Assembly: GCA_025350425.1 (NCBI GenBank)
Contig: JANXXW010000406.1
Coordinates: forward strand, 1 to 6,948
Source: Rhodospirillales bacterium
GTDB taxonomy: Bacteria > Pseudomonadota > Alphaproteobacteria > Acetobacterales > Acetobacteraceae
Direction: 5' to 3'
DNA: 6,948 bases
Shown here: positions 1-5,916 of the stretch, piece after piece
Position numbering within the stretch: the stretch's first letter is position 1
Layout: every line of letters starts with the position of its first letter
Notes under the pieces: generated by a model
Database searches by the model: none
Seen by the model: the letters and a program-made list of their open reading frames with translations, nothing else
What the model was told of the DNA's origin: nothing
Translations under genes and position numbers: made by a program

Positions 1-1
1 A

Positions 2-583
2 ACGCCCCCCCCCGGTTCCCCGAACGCCGATCCCTCGATGGACGACATACTCGCGTCGATCCGCCGCATCCTGGCGGAAGACGAGACCGCCAGCCCGGCG
101 GTGGCGGCCCCACCCGCCGCGCCACTGAAAGCCGGCGTGGCGCAACAGCGGGACGATGTCTTGGAATTGAGTTCGGCAATGATCGTCGGTGGGGCGGTGG
201 CCGCTCCGCCGCAGCCCGCTCCCGCGCCTCCTGCAACCCAGGCGTTCGCGCCGGCCCCAGTCCTCGTGACCGCCCCGGCCATTTCGGAAGCCGCATCCGC
301 CCTGCCCGCCTCCCTCGCCCAGCCCGCCTCGAAGCCCGCCCCGCAATCGCTGGTCGCTCCGGAGACCGTCGCCGCATCGGCCGCATCCGTAGATACACTG
401 ATGCGTCATCTCGCCAATGAGCGGGCCCTCACGATCACCCGCAACGGCCCTTCGCTCGAAGACGTCATCCGAGACGAGATGCGGCCCCTGCTCAAGCACT
501 GGCTCGACACGAACCTGCCTGCCTTGGTGGAACGCCTGGTGCGAGCCGAGATTGCCCGCGTGGTCGATCGCTCCGTCACCTGA
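2..583 (+). CDS. DUF2497/PopZ-like polar organizing protein, 5' end outside window
   Basis: This belongs to the DUF2497 family, whose best-known member is Caulobacter PopZ, a cell-pole scaffold that self-assembles and tethers chromosome and cell-cycle proteins. Two conserved ends are visible. The N-terminal helix is MDDILASIRRILAEDE (from base 38). The C-terminal block, in the last 45 residues, contains SLEDVIRDEMRPLLKHWLD followed by NLPALVERLVRAEIARVV. Between them, roughly residues 50-115 counted from the ATG at 38, lies a proline/alanine-rich segment that is probably disordered, as in PopZ. A short DVLELSSAMI motif sits at residues 40-49. ATG 38 gives 181 aa, but the frame is open to the window edge and reads PNADPS just before it. 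Family members usually have a short stretch ending in PSM before DDILASIRR, so the true start is probably upstream of the window. The family call is firm; a PopZ-equivalent role is inferred. valS follows 70 bp downstream. Confidence 0.85.
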   Translation, partial: TPPPGSPNADPSMDDILASIRRILAEDETASPAVAAPPAAPLKAGVAQQRDDVLELSSAMIVGGAVAAPPQPAPAPPATQAFAPAPVLVTAPAISEAASALPASLAQPASKPAPQSLVAPETVAASAASVDTLMRHLANERALTITRNGPSLEDVIRDEMRPLLKHWLDTNLPALVERLVRAEIARVVDRSVT

Positions 584-653
584 CGCGAGACACGGCTTTC
601 CACGATCACCAGCGCCGCAGCCCGACACGGCGCGGCCATTAGGTTATTGGTCC

Positions 654-3347
654 ATGTTGCCCAAATCATTTTCGCCTGCCGACGCTGAAGCCACGCTGTA
701 TGCAGGCTGGGAGGCAGCGGGCGCCTTTGCGGCGCAGCCCGAGAGCAGTGCCGCGCCCTACACCATCATGATCCCACCGCCCAACGTCACGGGCAACCTG
801 CATATGGGTCACGCGCTCACCTTTACGGTTCAGGACACGCTGATCCGCTGGCGTCGGATGCAGGGTCGGGACGCGCTGTGGCAACCTGGCACCGATCACG
901 CCGGTATCGCCACACAGATGGTGGTGGAACGTCTGCTCGCGGCCAACGGCATCACCCGCCAGTCGCTGGGCCGCGACAAGTTCGTGGAGCAGGTGTGGCA
1001 GTGGAAAGCTGAATCTGGCGGCGCCATCACCCGCCAGCTGCGTCGCCTCGGCGCCTCGCTCGACTGGCCGCGCGAACGCTTCACCATGGATGACGGCCTG
1101 TCCGTCGCAGTTCGGGAAGTGTTCGTGACCCTGGCCAAGCAGGGCCTGATCTACCGCGACCGCCGCTTGGTGAACTGGGACCCGAAATTCCAATCCGCCA
1201 TCTCCGACCTGGAGGTCGAGAGCCGAGAGACGCGCGGGCATATCTGGACCATCCGCTACCCCGTCGAAGGCATGCCAGACCGCTTCATCTCGGTCGCGAC
1301 CACGCGCCCTGAAACTATGCTGGGCGACACCGCCGTCGCCGTGCACCCGACCGACGAACGCTATGCCGATCTTGTGGGCCGCTTCGTCACGCTGCCGATC
1401 ACCGGGCGCCGCGTGCCGATCATCGCGGACGAATACTCCGATCCCGAGAAGGGAACCGGTGCTGTCAAAATCACGCCCGCACATGATTTCAATGACTTCG
1501 AGGTGGGCCAGCGTCACGGTCTCGCCATGCCGAGCGTGCTCGACCGTGAGGCCCGTGTCACGCTGGCCGAGATCGACAGCGAACTCGTTGCCGTGCCCGG
1601 TCTGGCCGATCCCGCCTTTGCACGCTCCCTCGTCGGCCAGGATCGCTACGACGCACGCCGCGTGATCGTCGCCGAACTCGAACGGCTCGAGCTGCTGGAG
1701 AAGGTCGAACCTCACACCAACCAGGTGCCACATGGCGACCGCTCCGGCGTGCCGATCGAGCCGCTGCTGACGGTACAGTGGTATTGCAATGCGGCCGAAC
1801 TGGCCAAGCCGGCCATCGCCGCCGTCGAGCAGGGCCGCACTCGCTTCGTGCCTCAGCAATGGGAAAACACCTTCTTCGCCTGGATGCGCGACATCCAGCC
1901 CTGGTGCATCAGCCGCCAGCTTTGGTGGGGCCACCGAATTCCTGCGTGGTACGGCCCGGACGGCACGGTATTCGTCGAGAAAACCGAGGAGGAGGCGCAG
2001 GCCGCAGCCCGCGCACATTACGGCGAGGACCGCGAGTTGTCGCGGGACGAAGACGTGCTCGACACCTGGTTCAGTTCGGCACTCTGGCCGTTCTCCACCT
2101 TGGGTTGGCCCGAGCAGACGCCAGACGTCGCGCGCTACTATCCCGGCGACGTGCTGGTGACCGGCTTCGACATCATCTTCTTCTGGGTCGCCCGGATGAT
2201 GATGATGGGCCTGCACTTCATGGGCGAAGTGCCGTTCCGCACCGTCTACATCCACGGTCTCGTCAGCGACGAGCGCGGCCAGAAGATGTCCAAGTCGAAG
2301 GGCAACGTGATCGACCCGCTGGACCTCGTGGACCAGTACGGCGCAGACGCGCTGCGCTTCACCATCGCCTCCCTCACCGGCCCCGGCCGTGGCATGAAGC
2401 TTGGCGCGAGCCGGGTCGAGGTTTACCGCGCATTCATCACCAAGCTGTGGAACGCGGCGCGTTTCTGCGAGATGAACACGGTCGTGCCCGATCCCACGTT
2501 TGAGCCTGCCAATGCGACGCTGCCGCTCTCGCGCTGGCTCCTGGCAGCCGCGAGCGACGCCATTGCGGAAGCCACGGCGGCGTTGGAGGCATATCGCTTC
2601 GACGAATACGCGGCGGCCTGCTCCCGCTTCGCCCGGAACGTGTTCTGCGACTGGTTCCTTGAATTTGCCAAGCCCACACTGCTTCAAACCGAGACTGCCG
2701 AAGCCGGTGAAATCCGTCGCGTGGCAGCGCATGTCTTGGGTTTGATGTTGCGGCTCATGCATCCCGTGATGCCGTTCGTCACCGAGGAGCTTTGGGCGGA
2801 GTTCGGCTATGGGCCGAAGGGCAGCCTGATCGGCGCCCCCTGGCCCGAGCCATTCGACGTTCCCGGCCGCGACGCGGCCCGCCTGGAACTCGACTGGGTG
2901 GTGCGACTGATTTCCGAGGTTCGCACTGTGCGCGCGGAGATGAACGTGCCGCCGTCCCAGCTTTCGCCTATTCTGGTGAAGGATGCGGCTCCCGAAAGCC
3001 TTGCCCGTGGTCAGGCATGGATGCACGTCATCGGCCGGATGGCGCGCGCGAACGCCTTTGAGGCCCTCGACGGCGATGTGCCAAGCGGCGCGGCCCAGGC
3101 GGTACTGGACGAGGCGACCCTCGTGCTGCCGTTGGCGGGCCTGATCGACCTCGACGCGGAGCGGGCACGCCTGGCCAAGGAGCGCGACCGCGCGGCCGAT
3201 GAAGGGGCCAAGGTCGAGAAGAAGCTGGCGAACCCCGATTTCGTATCGCGCGCGAAAGAGGAGGTAGTTGAGGAGAACCGCGAGAGGTTGCGCACCGCAC
3301 AGAACGAGGTCGCCAGGCTGGAAGCCGCGTTGGCGCGGATCGCCTGA
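654..3347 (+). CDS. valS: Valine--tRNA ligase (ValRS), complete
   Basis: This is a class Ia aminoacyl-tRNA synthetase that activates valine with ATP, charges tRNA-Val, and hydrolyses mischarged Thr-tRNA-Val. Starting at ATG 654 it is 897 aa, within the usual bacterial range. The HIGH signature is PPPNVTGNLHMGH (residues 41-53). The CP1 editing domain includes ATTRPETMLGDTAVAVHP (215-232) and GTGAVKITPAHDFND (268-282). The catalytic core resumes with WCISRQLWWGHRIPAW (417-432) and LDTWFSSALWPFSTLGWP (469-486). The KMSKS loop is KMSKSKGNVIDP (544-555). The anticodon-binding helical domain contains FCDWFLEFAKP (664-674), and residues from about 830 to 897 form the charged coiled-coil arm of ValRS. 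The frame stays open back to base 417, but that part overlaps the DUF2497 gene and resembles no ValRS sequence, so ATG 654 (MLPKSF) is preferred. The ribosome-binding site is weak (AGG at 641-643). All signature residues are present. Confidence 0.97.
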   Translation: MLPKSFSPADAEATLYAGWEAAGAFAAQPESSAAPYTIMIPPPNVTGNLHMGHALTFTVQDTLIRWRRMQGRDALWQPGTDHAGIATQMVVERLLAANGITRQSLGRDKFVEQVWQWKAESGGAITRQLRRLGASLDWPRERFTMDDGLSVAVREVFVTLAKQGLIYRDRRLVNWDPKFQSAISDLEVESRETRGHIWTIRYPVEGMPDRFISVATTRPETMLGDTAVAVHPTDERYADLVGRFVTLPITGRRVPIIADEYSDPEKGTGAVKITPAHDFNDFEVGQRHGLAMPSVLDREARVTLAEIDSELVAVPGLADPAFARSLVGQDRYDARRVIVAELERLELLEKVEPHTNQVPHGDRSGVPIEPLLTVQWYCNAAELAKPAIAAVEQGRTRFVPQQWENTFFAWMRDIQPWCISRQLWWGHRIPAWYGPDGTVFVEKTEEEAQAAARAHYGEDRELSRDEDVLDTWFSSALWPFSTLGWPEQTPDVARYYPGDVLVTGFDIIFFWVARMMMMGLHFMGEVPFRTVYIHGLVSDERGQKMSKSKGNVIDPLDLVDQYGADALRFTIASLTGPGRGMKLGASRVEVYRAFITKLWNAARFCEMNTVVPDPTFEPANATLPLSRWLLAAASDAIAEATAALEAYRFDEYAAACSRFARNVFCDWFLEFAKPTLLQTETAEAGEIRRVAAHVLGLMLRLMHPVMPFVTEELWAEFGYGPKGSLIGAPWPEPFDVPGRDAARLELDWVVRLISEVRTVRAEMNVPPSQLSPILVKDAAPESLARGQAWMHVIGRMARANAFEALDGDVPSGAAQAVLDEATLVLPLAGLIDLDAERARLAKERDRAADEGAKVEKKLANPDFVSRAKEEVVEENRERLRTAQNEVARLEAALARIA

Positions 3348-3348
3348 C

Positions 3349-3592
3349 GCTATCGAACTGCGGAACGCCGGGCCGCCCCGGCGAGCTGAAACAAGTCGGA
3401 ACGAGGTTTTGGCTGTGATGCTGGACGCCGAAAGCAGGTCCGCGTTACGGTTACGCATTACCATCCCACCCGCGGAAGGTGCGACGAACCGGAGGCCATC
3501 AGCAGCCGGCTGAATGCCTGGATCGCTGTTGCCCGTCCCAACCCATGCCAGCCTATGCCCCTCGCCAGCCCATCTTTAAGATGATATCGTAA
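3349..3592 (+). pseudogene. Probable frameshifted remnant of a DUF167/YggU (UPF0235) gene
   Basis: No intact gene fills the space between valS and the DUF805 gene, but three consecutive reading-frame pieces together resemble DUF167 (E. coli YggU family, function unknown, about 80-105 aa). Piece one, in the frame of base 3349, contains SRNEVLAV (3394-3417) and then ALRLRITIPPAEGATN (ending 3489). This matches the family pattern SR(N/D)-x-(V/I)-x-G followed by a basic beta-strand and T-APP-x-(D/E)-G-x-AN. Piece two, shifted by two bases from 3492, reads EAISSRLNAWIAVARPN (to 3542), which fits the family's next helix after AN. Piece three, in the remaining frame, ends RQPIFKMIS and TAA (3590-3592). 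It sits where the family's final strand should be, but its match is weak. No good start codon is seen outside valS. Alternatives are two sequencing deletions in a living gene, or a chance resemblance. Piece one is the strongest evidence. Confidence 0.5.
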
Positions 3593-3602
3593 CGAAAACG
3601 GT

Positions 3603-3608
3603 GGAGAG
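3603..3608 (+). promoter_or_regulatory. Ribosome-binding site of the DUF805 gene
   Basis: GGAGAG lies just before two adjacent ATG codons. It leaves 2 bases before ATG 3611 and 5 bases before ATG 3614. The spacing therefore favours initiation at 3614, which would remove one methionine. Confidence 0.5.
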
Positions 3609-3610
3609 CG

Positions 3611-3985
3611 ATGATGAGCGGCTTTGCAGACGCGACCGATTTTGCGCCGAGCGGCTATTTCAGTTTCGAGGGCAGGATCACTCGAAGCACCTACTGGCTG
3701 CGTTACAATCTGCCGATCTGGCTGGCGAGCATTTTCGCGCCGGCCATCGCCTACGGCCTGTTTGGGAGCGACAACGTCGTCTCATTGATCGTAAGCATTG
3801 CCTTCCTCTGGCCAAGCCTCGCCGGGACCGCCAAGCGCCTGCATGATCGCGGACGCAGCGGATGGTTCATGCTTATCGTATTCGTGCCGCTGATCGGCGT
3901 GATCTGGCTGATCGTCGAGTGCGGCTTTCTGCGCGGCGAAACCGGCCTGAACCGATTTGGCCGATCGCCGCTGCCACAGGCCTGA
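3611..3985 (+). CDS. DUF805 family small inner-membrane protein
   Basis: This 124-aa protein has the three hallmarks of DUF805: FSFEGRITRSTYWLRY (residues 17-32), WPSLAGTAKRLHDRGRSGWF (67-86) and GFLRGETGLNRFGRSPL (105-121). Hydrophobic stretches at about 34-51, 55-72 and 86-103 predict three membrane helices, and the conserved RLHDR-RSGW loop lies between helices two and three. The length is typical and the protein looks complete. The biochemical function of DUF805 proteins is not established; they are small membrane proteins found widely in bacteria. The start is given at ATG 3611, but ATG 3614 has the better-spaced ribosome-binding site. No clear promoter was found upstream. A 48-codon ORF starts one base after the stop and may be translationally coupled to it. 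Confidence 0.9.
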   Translation: MMSGFADATDFAPSGYFSFEGRITRSTYWLRYNLPIWLASIFAPAIAYGLFGSDNVVSLIVSIAFLWPSLAGTAKRLHDRGRSGWFMLIVFVPLIGVIWLIVECGFLRGETGLNRFGRSPLPQA

Positions 3986-3986
3986 C

Positions 3987-4133
3987 ATGTGGTTCTCCAA
4001 GGCGCCGCACTGGTCGGTTGGGTCCACGGGCGCACCAACCTGGCTCATCTGCGGCATGGGCGTCCTTGGCGCGGTCGGGAGCTACGTTTGCTATGCGACC
4101 TTTGATCGTTCTTGGGTTCATCGCCCGAATTAG
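3987..4133 (+). CDS. Putative 48-aa single-helix membrane protein
   Basis: This short ORF is not recognised as any family. It begins MWFSKAPHWSV and carries one hydrophobic stretch, WLICGMGVLGAVGSYVCYA (about residues 19-37), followed by a short polar tail ending HRPN and TAG. The layout supports a real gene: the ATG comes one base after the DUF805 stop (TGA-C-ATG), and an AGG at 3978-3980 lies 6 bases upstream, suitable for translational coupling. Its stop is 11 bases from the stop of the convergent GNAT gene, so it neatly fills the gap. Against it: short ORFs arise easily in GC-rich DNA, and no homologue is known to me. If real, it would be a small membrane partner of the DUF805 protein; that is inference only. 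Confidence 0.5.
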   Translation: MWFSKAPHWSVGSTGAPTWLICGMGVLGAVGSYVCYATFDRSWVHRPN

Positions 4134-4144
4134 CGAGCCAAACC

Positions 4145-4609
4145 CTAGGTCGCTTTCTCCGCGCCCGGCTTTCGTCGTAGCGACCGGGAGAACCGCAGCG
4201 ACGAATGTTCGAAACCGATCGCGCGATAGAAGGCGTGTGACGCCTCCCGTTGCACGCCGCTGGTCAATTCCAGCATATCGCAACCGGCCATCCGCGCCGC
4301 CTGGGCACCGGCTTTCACCAGCATCCGGCCCACACCGGTACCTCTCTGGTTTTCGTCCACTACCAACGTCGTGATGCGCGCGACCGGGCGCGCATGATGC
4401 AGCATCTGGCACCAGTTGACGGCGATGAGACCGGCGACCGGGCCATATCCAATCGCTACCAGCACGGTCGCATCTGGGTCGCGGGCCAAAGCCTCAAGCC
4501 GTTCAGCGGCTTCACGCGCCGATATGGGATAGCCGAGTTGTCCCAGTAGCCCGGCGACATCCGCCGCGTCGGCCGGAACCACGCCACGGATGTCAATGCC
4601 GGCTACCAA
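4145..4609 (-). CDS. GNAT family N-acetyltransferase
   Basis: This is a 154-aa acetyl-CoA-dependent acyltransferase of the GNAT fold. The N-terminal strand and helix IDIRGVVPADAADVAGLLGQ (residues 5-24) and the following LGYP are typical of small GNATs. The acetyl-CoA pyrophosphate loop is QRGTGVG (88-94), preceded by the strand ITTLVVDE. The C-terminal motif REASHAFYRAIGF (121-133) closes the domain. The acceptor substrate cannot be told from sequence. The start is TTG at 4609: the frame is closed by the M16 stop at 4625-4627, no ATG or GTG lies between, and the next candidate (GTG at residue 10) would cut off the conserved first strand. Only 15 bases separate it from the M16 gene, so the two are very likely co-transcribed and may be translationally coupled. 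The rare start and weak ribosome-binding site suggest low expression. Confidence 0.92.
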   Translation of the reverse strand: MVAGIDIRGVVPADAADVAGLLGQLGYPISAREAAERLEALARDPDATVLVAIGYGPVAGLIAVNWCQMLHHARPVARITTLVVDENQRGTGVGRMLVKAGAQAARMAGCDMLELTSGVQREASHAFYRAIGFEHSSLRFSRSLRRKPGAEKAT

Positions 4610-4624
4610 GGCGTCGTGGTCTCG

Positions 4625-5890
4625 TCAGGCCGCGAGAGCTGCCTTCACCGTGCCGTGGTAATCCATTTCCGGCACCGGACCGACCACCGACACGGTCGGG
4701 TTACTCGCTGCCACCACGCGGGCCGCCGCCCGCACGTCATCCAGCGTCACCGCTTCAACGGCACGCATGGCTTCGGTGGGCGGGATGATCTTGCCGTGCT
4801 CGAACAATGAGCCGGCGATGGAGCGAGCCAGCGTGAACGGCTTCTCCTTTGCGGTCGCGAGATTGACCAGCATGGAGTTACGCGCCCGCGTCAGGTCTTG
4901 CTCGTTCACACCCTCCGTGGTCTTCATGATCTGCTCGCACGCCACCTTGATCAGGTCGGGCACGTGCTTGGCCGTGGTACCGGCGTAGATCACGAAATCC
5001 CCGTAATCGGCGTTATGATCCGAGTAGGCCGACACGGCGTAGACCAGCCCGCGCTTCTCCCGCACTTCCTGGAACAGCGGCGAGGACATACCGCCACCGA
5101 GTGCCCGCGCCAACAGCTTATGGGCATACACCGTGGGATCGGTCTCGGGCACCGATTGCAGGCCGAGCAGAATGGTCACCTGCTCGAAATCCTTCTCGGT
5201 GTTGCGCACGTCGCCACCGACATAGCGGGCCGCCGCCGTCACCACCGGGGTGGAGCGGCTGGGGAGCGCCGCGAAATGCTCGCCCACCAATTCCACGAAA
5301 GTCTCGTGGCTGAAGTCGCCAGTGCCGACCACCACCATGTTCTCGGCGAAGTAGTGCTGCTCCACGAACGAGGTAAAGTAGTCCCGCGTGACGCCCTCTA
5401 TGATGGAGGCTGGGCCAAGGATCGGGCGTCCCAGTGACTGATCGGGGTAGGCTGTGGTGCCGTAGCCGTCATAGGCGACGTGGGATGGATTGTCGGCGGC
5501 GCGGCGGATCTCCTGGAGGATCACGCCCTTCTCGACCTCGATATCCTTCGGCTCGAAGGTAGAGGCTGTCAGAACGTCGCCAAGGATTGCCACTGATTGC
5601 GCGATGGTGGACTTCAACCCGGTCACGAAATAGGCGGTCTGGTCGTGCGAGGTGTAGGCGTTGATGTTGGAGCCGAGCACCTCGATCTCCGCGCTGATCT
5701 GTAGCGCGGTGCGGCTTTTGGTGCCCTTGAACGCCATATGTTCGAGGAAATGCGCGATGCCGTTATTGGCTTTGGTCTCGTTGCGGGCGCCCGCCTTGAC
5801 GAAAGCGCCGACGGCCGCGGAATCGAAGCCAGGTAGATTGACGGAAACGATGCGCAGGCCGTTGGGGAGTACGCTCTGTTCAATGTTCAT
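4625..5890 (-). CDS. M16 family zinc metallopeptidase (MPP-beta/YmxG type)
   Basis: This 421-aa protein of the pitrilysin/insulinase clan has the inverted zinc motif HFLEH (residues 47-51: zinc ligands H47 and H51, catalytic E50). The distal glutamate ligand is E127 in GVILQEIRR, 76 residues after H51 as the family requires. The N-terminal strand LPNGLRIVSVNLPGFDSAAV and the block GSNINAYTSHDQTAYF (73-88) are characteristic. The second, non-catalytic domain carries LGGGMSSPLFQEVREKRGLVY (264-284, the substrate-side R/Y motif). Length and motif set match the single-chain, about 420-aa alphaproteobacterial relatives of mitochondrial processing peptidase, which act on peptides or unfolded proteins. 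The native substrate is unknown. No signal peptide is visible, so it is probably cytoplasmic. The ATG at 5890 lacks a close Shine-Dalgarno; the nearest AGGAG is 23 bases upstream, over the imuB stop. Confidence 0.95.
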   Translation of the reverse strand: MNIEQSVLPNGLRIVSVNLPGFDSAAVGAFVKAGARNETKANNGIAHFLEHMAFKGTKSRTALQISAEIEVLGSNINAYTSHDQTAYFVTGLKSTIAQSVAILGDVLTASTFEPKDIEVEKGVILQEIRRAADNPSHVAYDGYGTTAYPDQSLGRPILGPASIIEGVTRDYFTSFVEQHYFAENMVVVGTGDFSHETFVELVGEHFAALPSRSTPVVTAAARYVGGDVRNTEKDFEQVTILLGLQSVPETDPTVYAHKLLARALGGGMSSPLFQEVREKRGLVYAVSAYSDHNADYGDFVIYAGTTAKHVPDLIKVACEQIMKTTEGVNEQDLTRARNSMLVNLATAKEKPFTLARSIAGSLFEHGKIIPPTEAMRAVEAVTLDDVRAAARVVAASNPTVSVVGPVPEMDYHGTVKAALAA

Positions 5891-5916
5891 GATTGCAATG
5901 TAGGGGATAAATACTC

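Noticed and set aside
417..653. A 79-residue N-terminal extension of ValRS
   Set aside because: It overlaps the DUF2497 coding region in another frame, has no ValRS-like content, and ATG 654 gives the normal N-terminus.
1778..2503. A 241-codon plus-strand open frame inside valS
   Set aside because: It is a frame-shadow of valS, with Arg/His/Pro-rich composition and no domain.
3366..3383. Perfect 7-bp hairpin with a 4-base loop just after valS, a candidate terminator
   Set aside because: No T-run follows it, and it lies within the DUF167-like remnant. GC-only hairpins are frequent in such DNA.
666..3464. A 932-codon open frame antisense to valS
   Set aside because: It lies opposite a strongly conserved gene. 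Its translation is rich in Arg, His, Gly and Ala with no recognisable domain, as expected from codon bias in GC-rich DNA.
3529..3600. Promoter-like elements (TTGCCC, TATGCC, GATATC) before DUF805
   Set aside because: Matches to -35/-10 boxes are poor and spacing is not convincing.
4133..4157. Hairpin GCGA-g-CC / GGTCGC followed by TTTCT at the convergent gene ends
   Set aside because: The stem is only 6 bp with a bulge and the T-run is short. It could be a weak terminator, but I cannot support it.
3873..4412. Overlapping long frames on both strands around the DUF805 and GNAT genes
   Set aside because: They run across recognised genes in other frames, have no family features, and would overlap well-supported coding regions.
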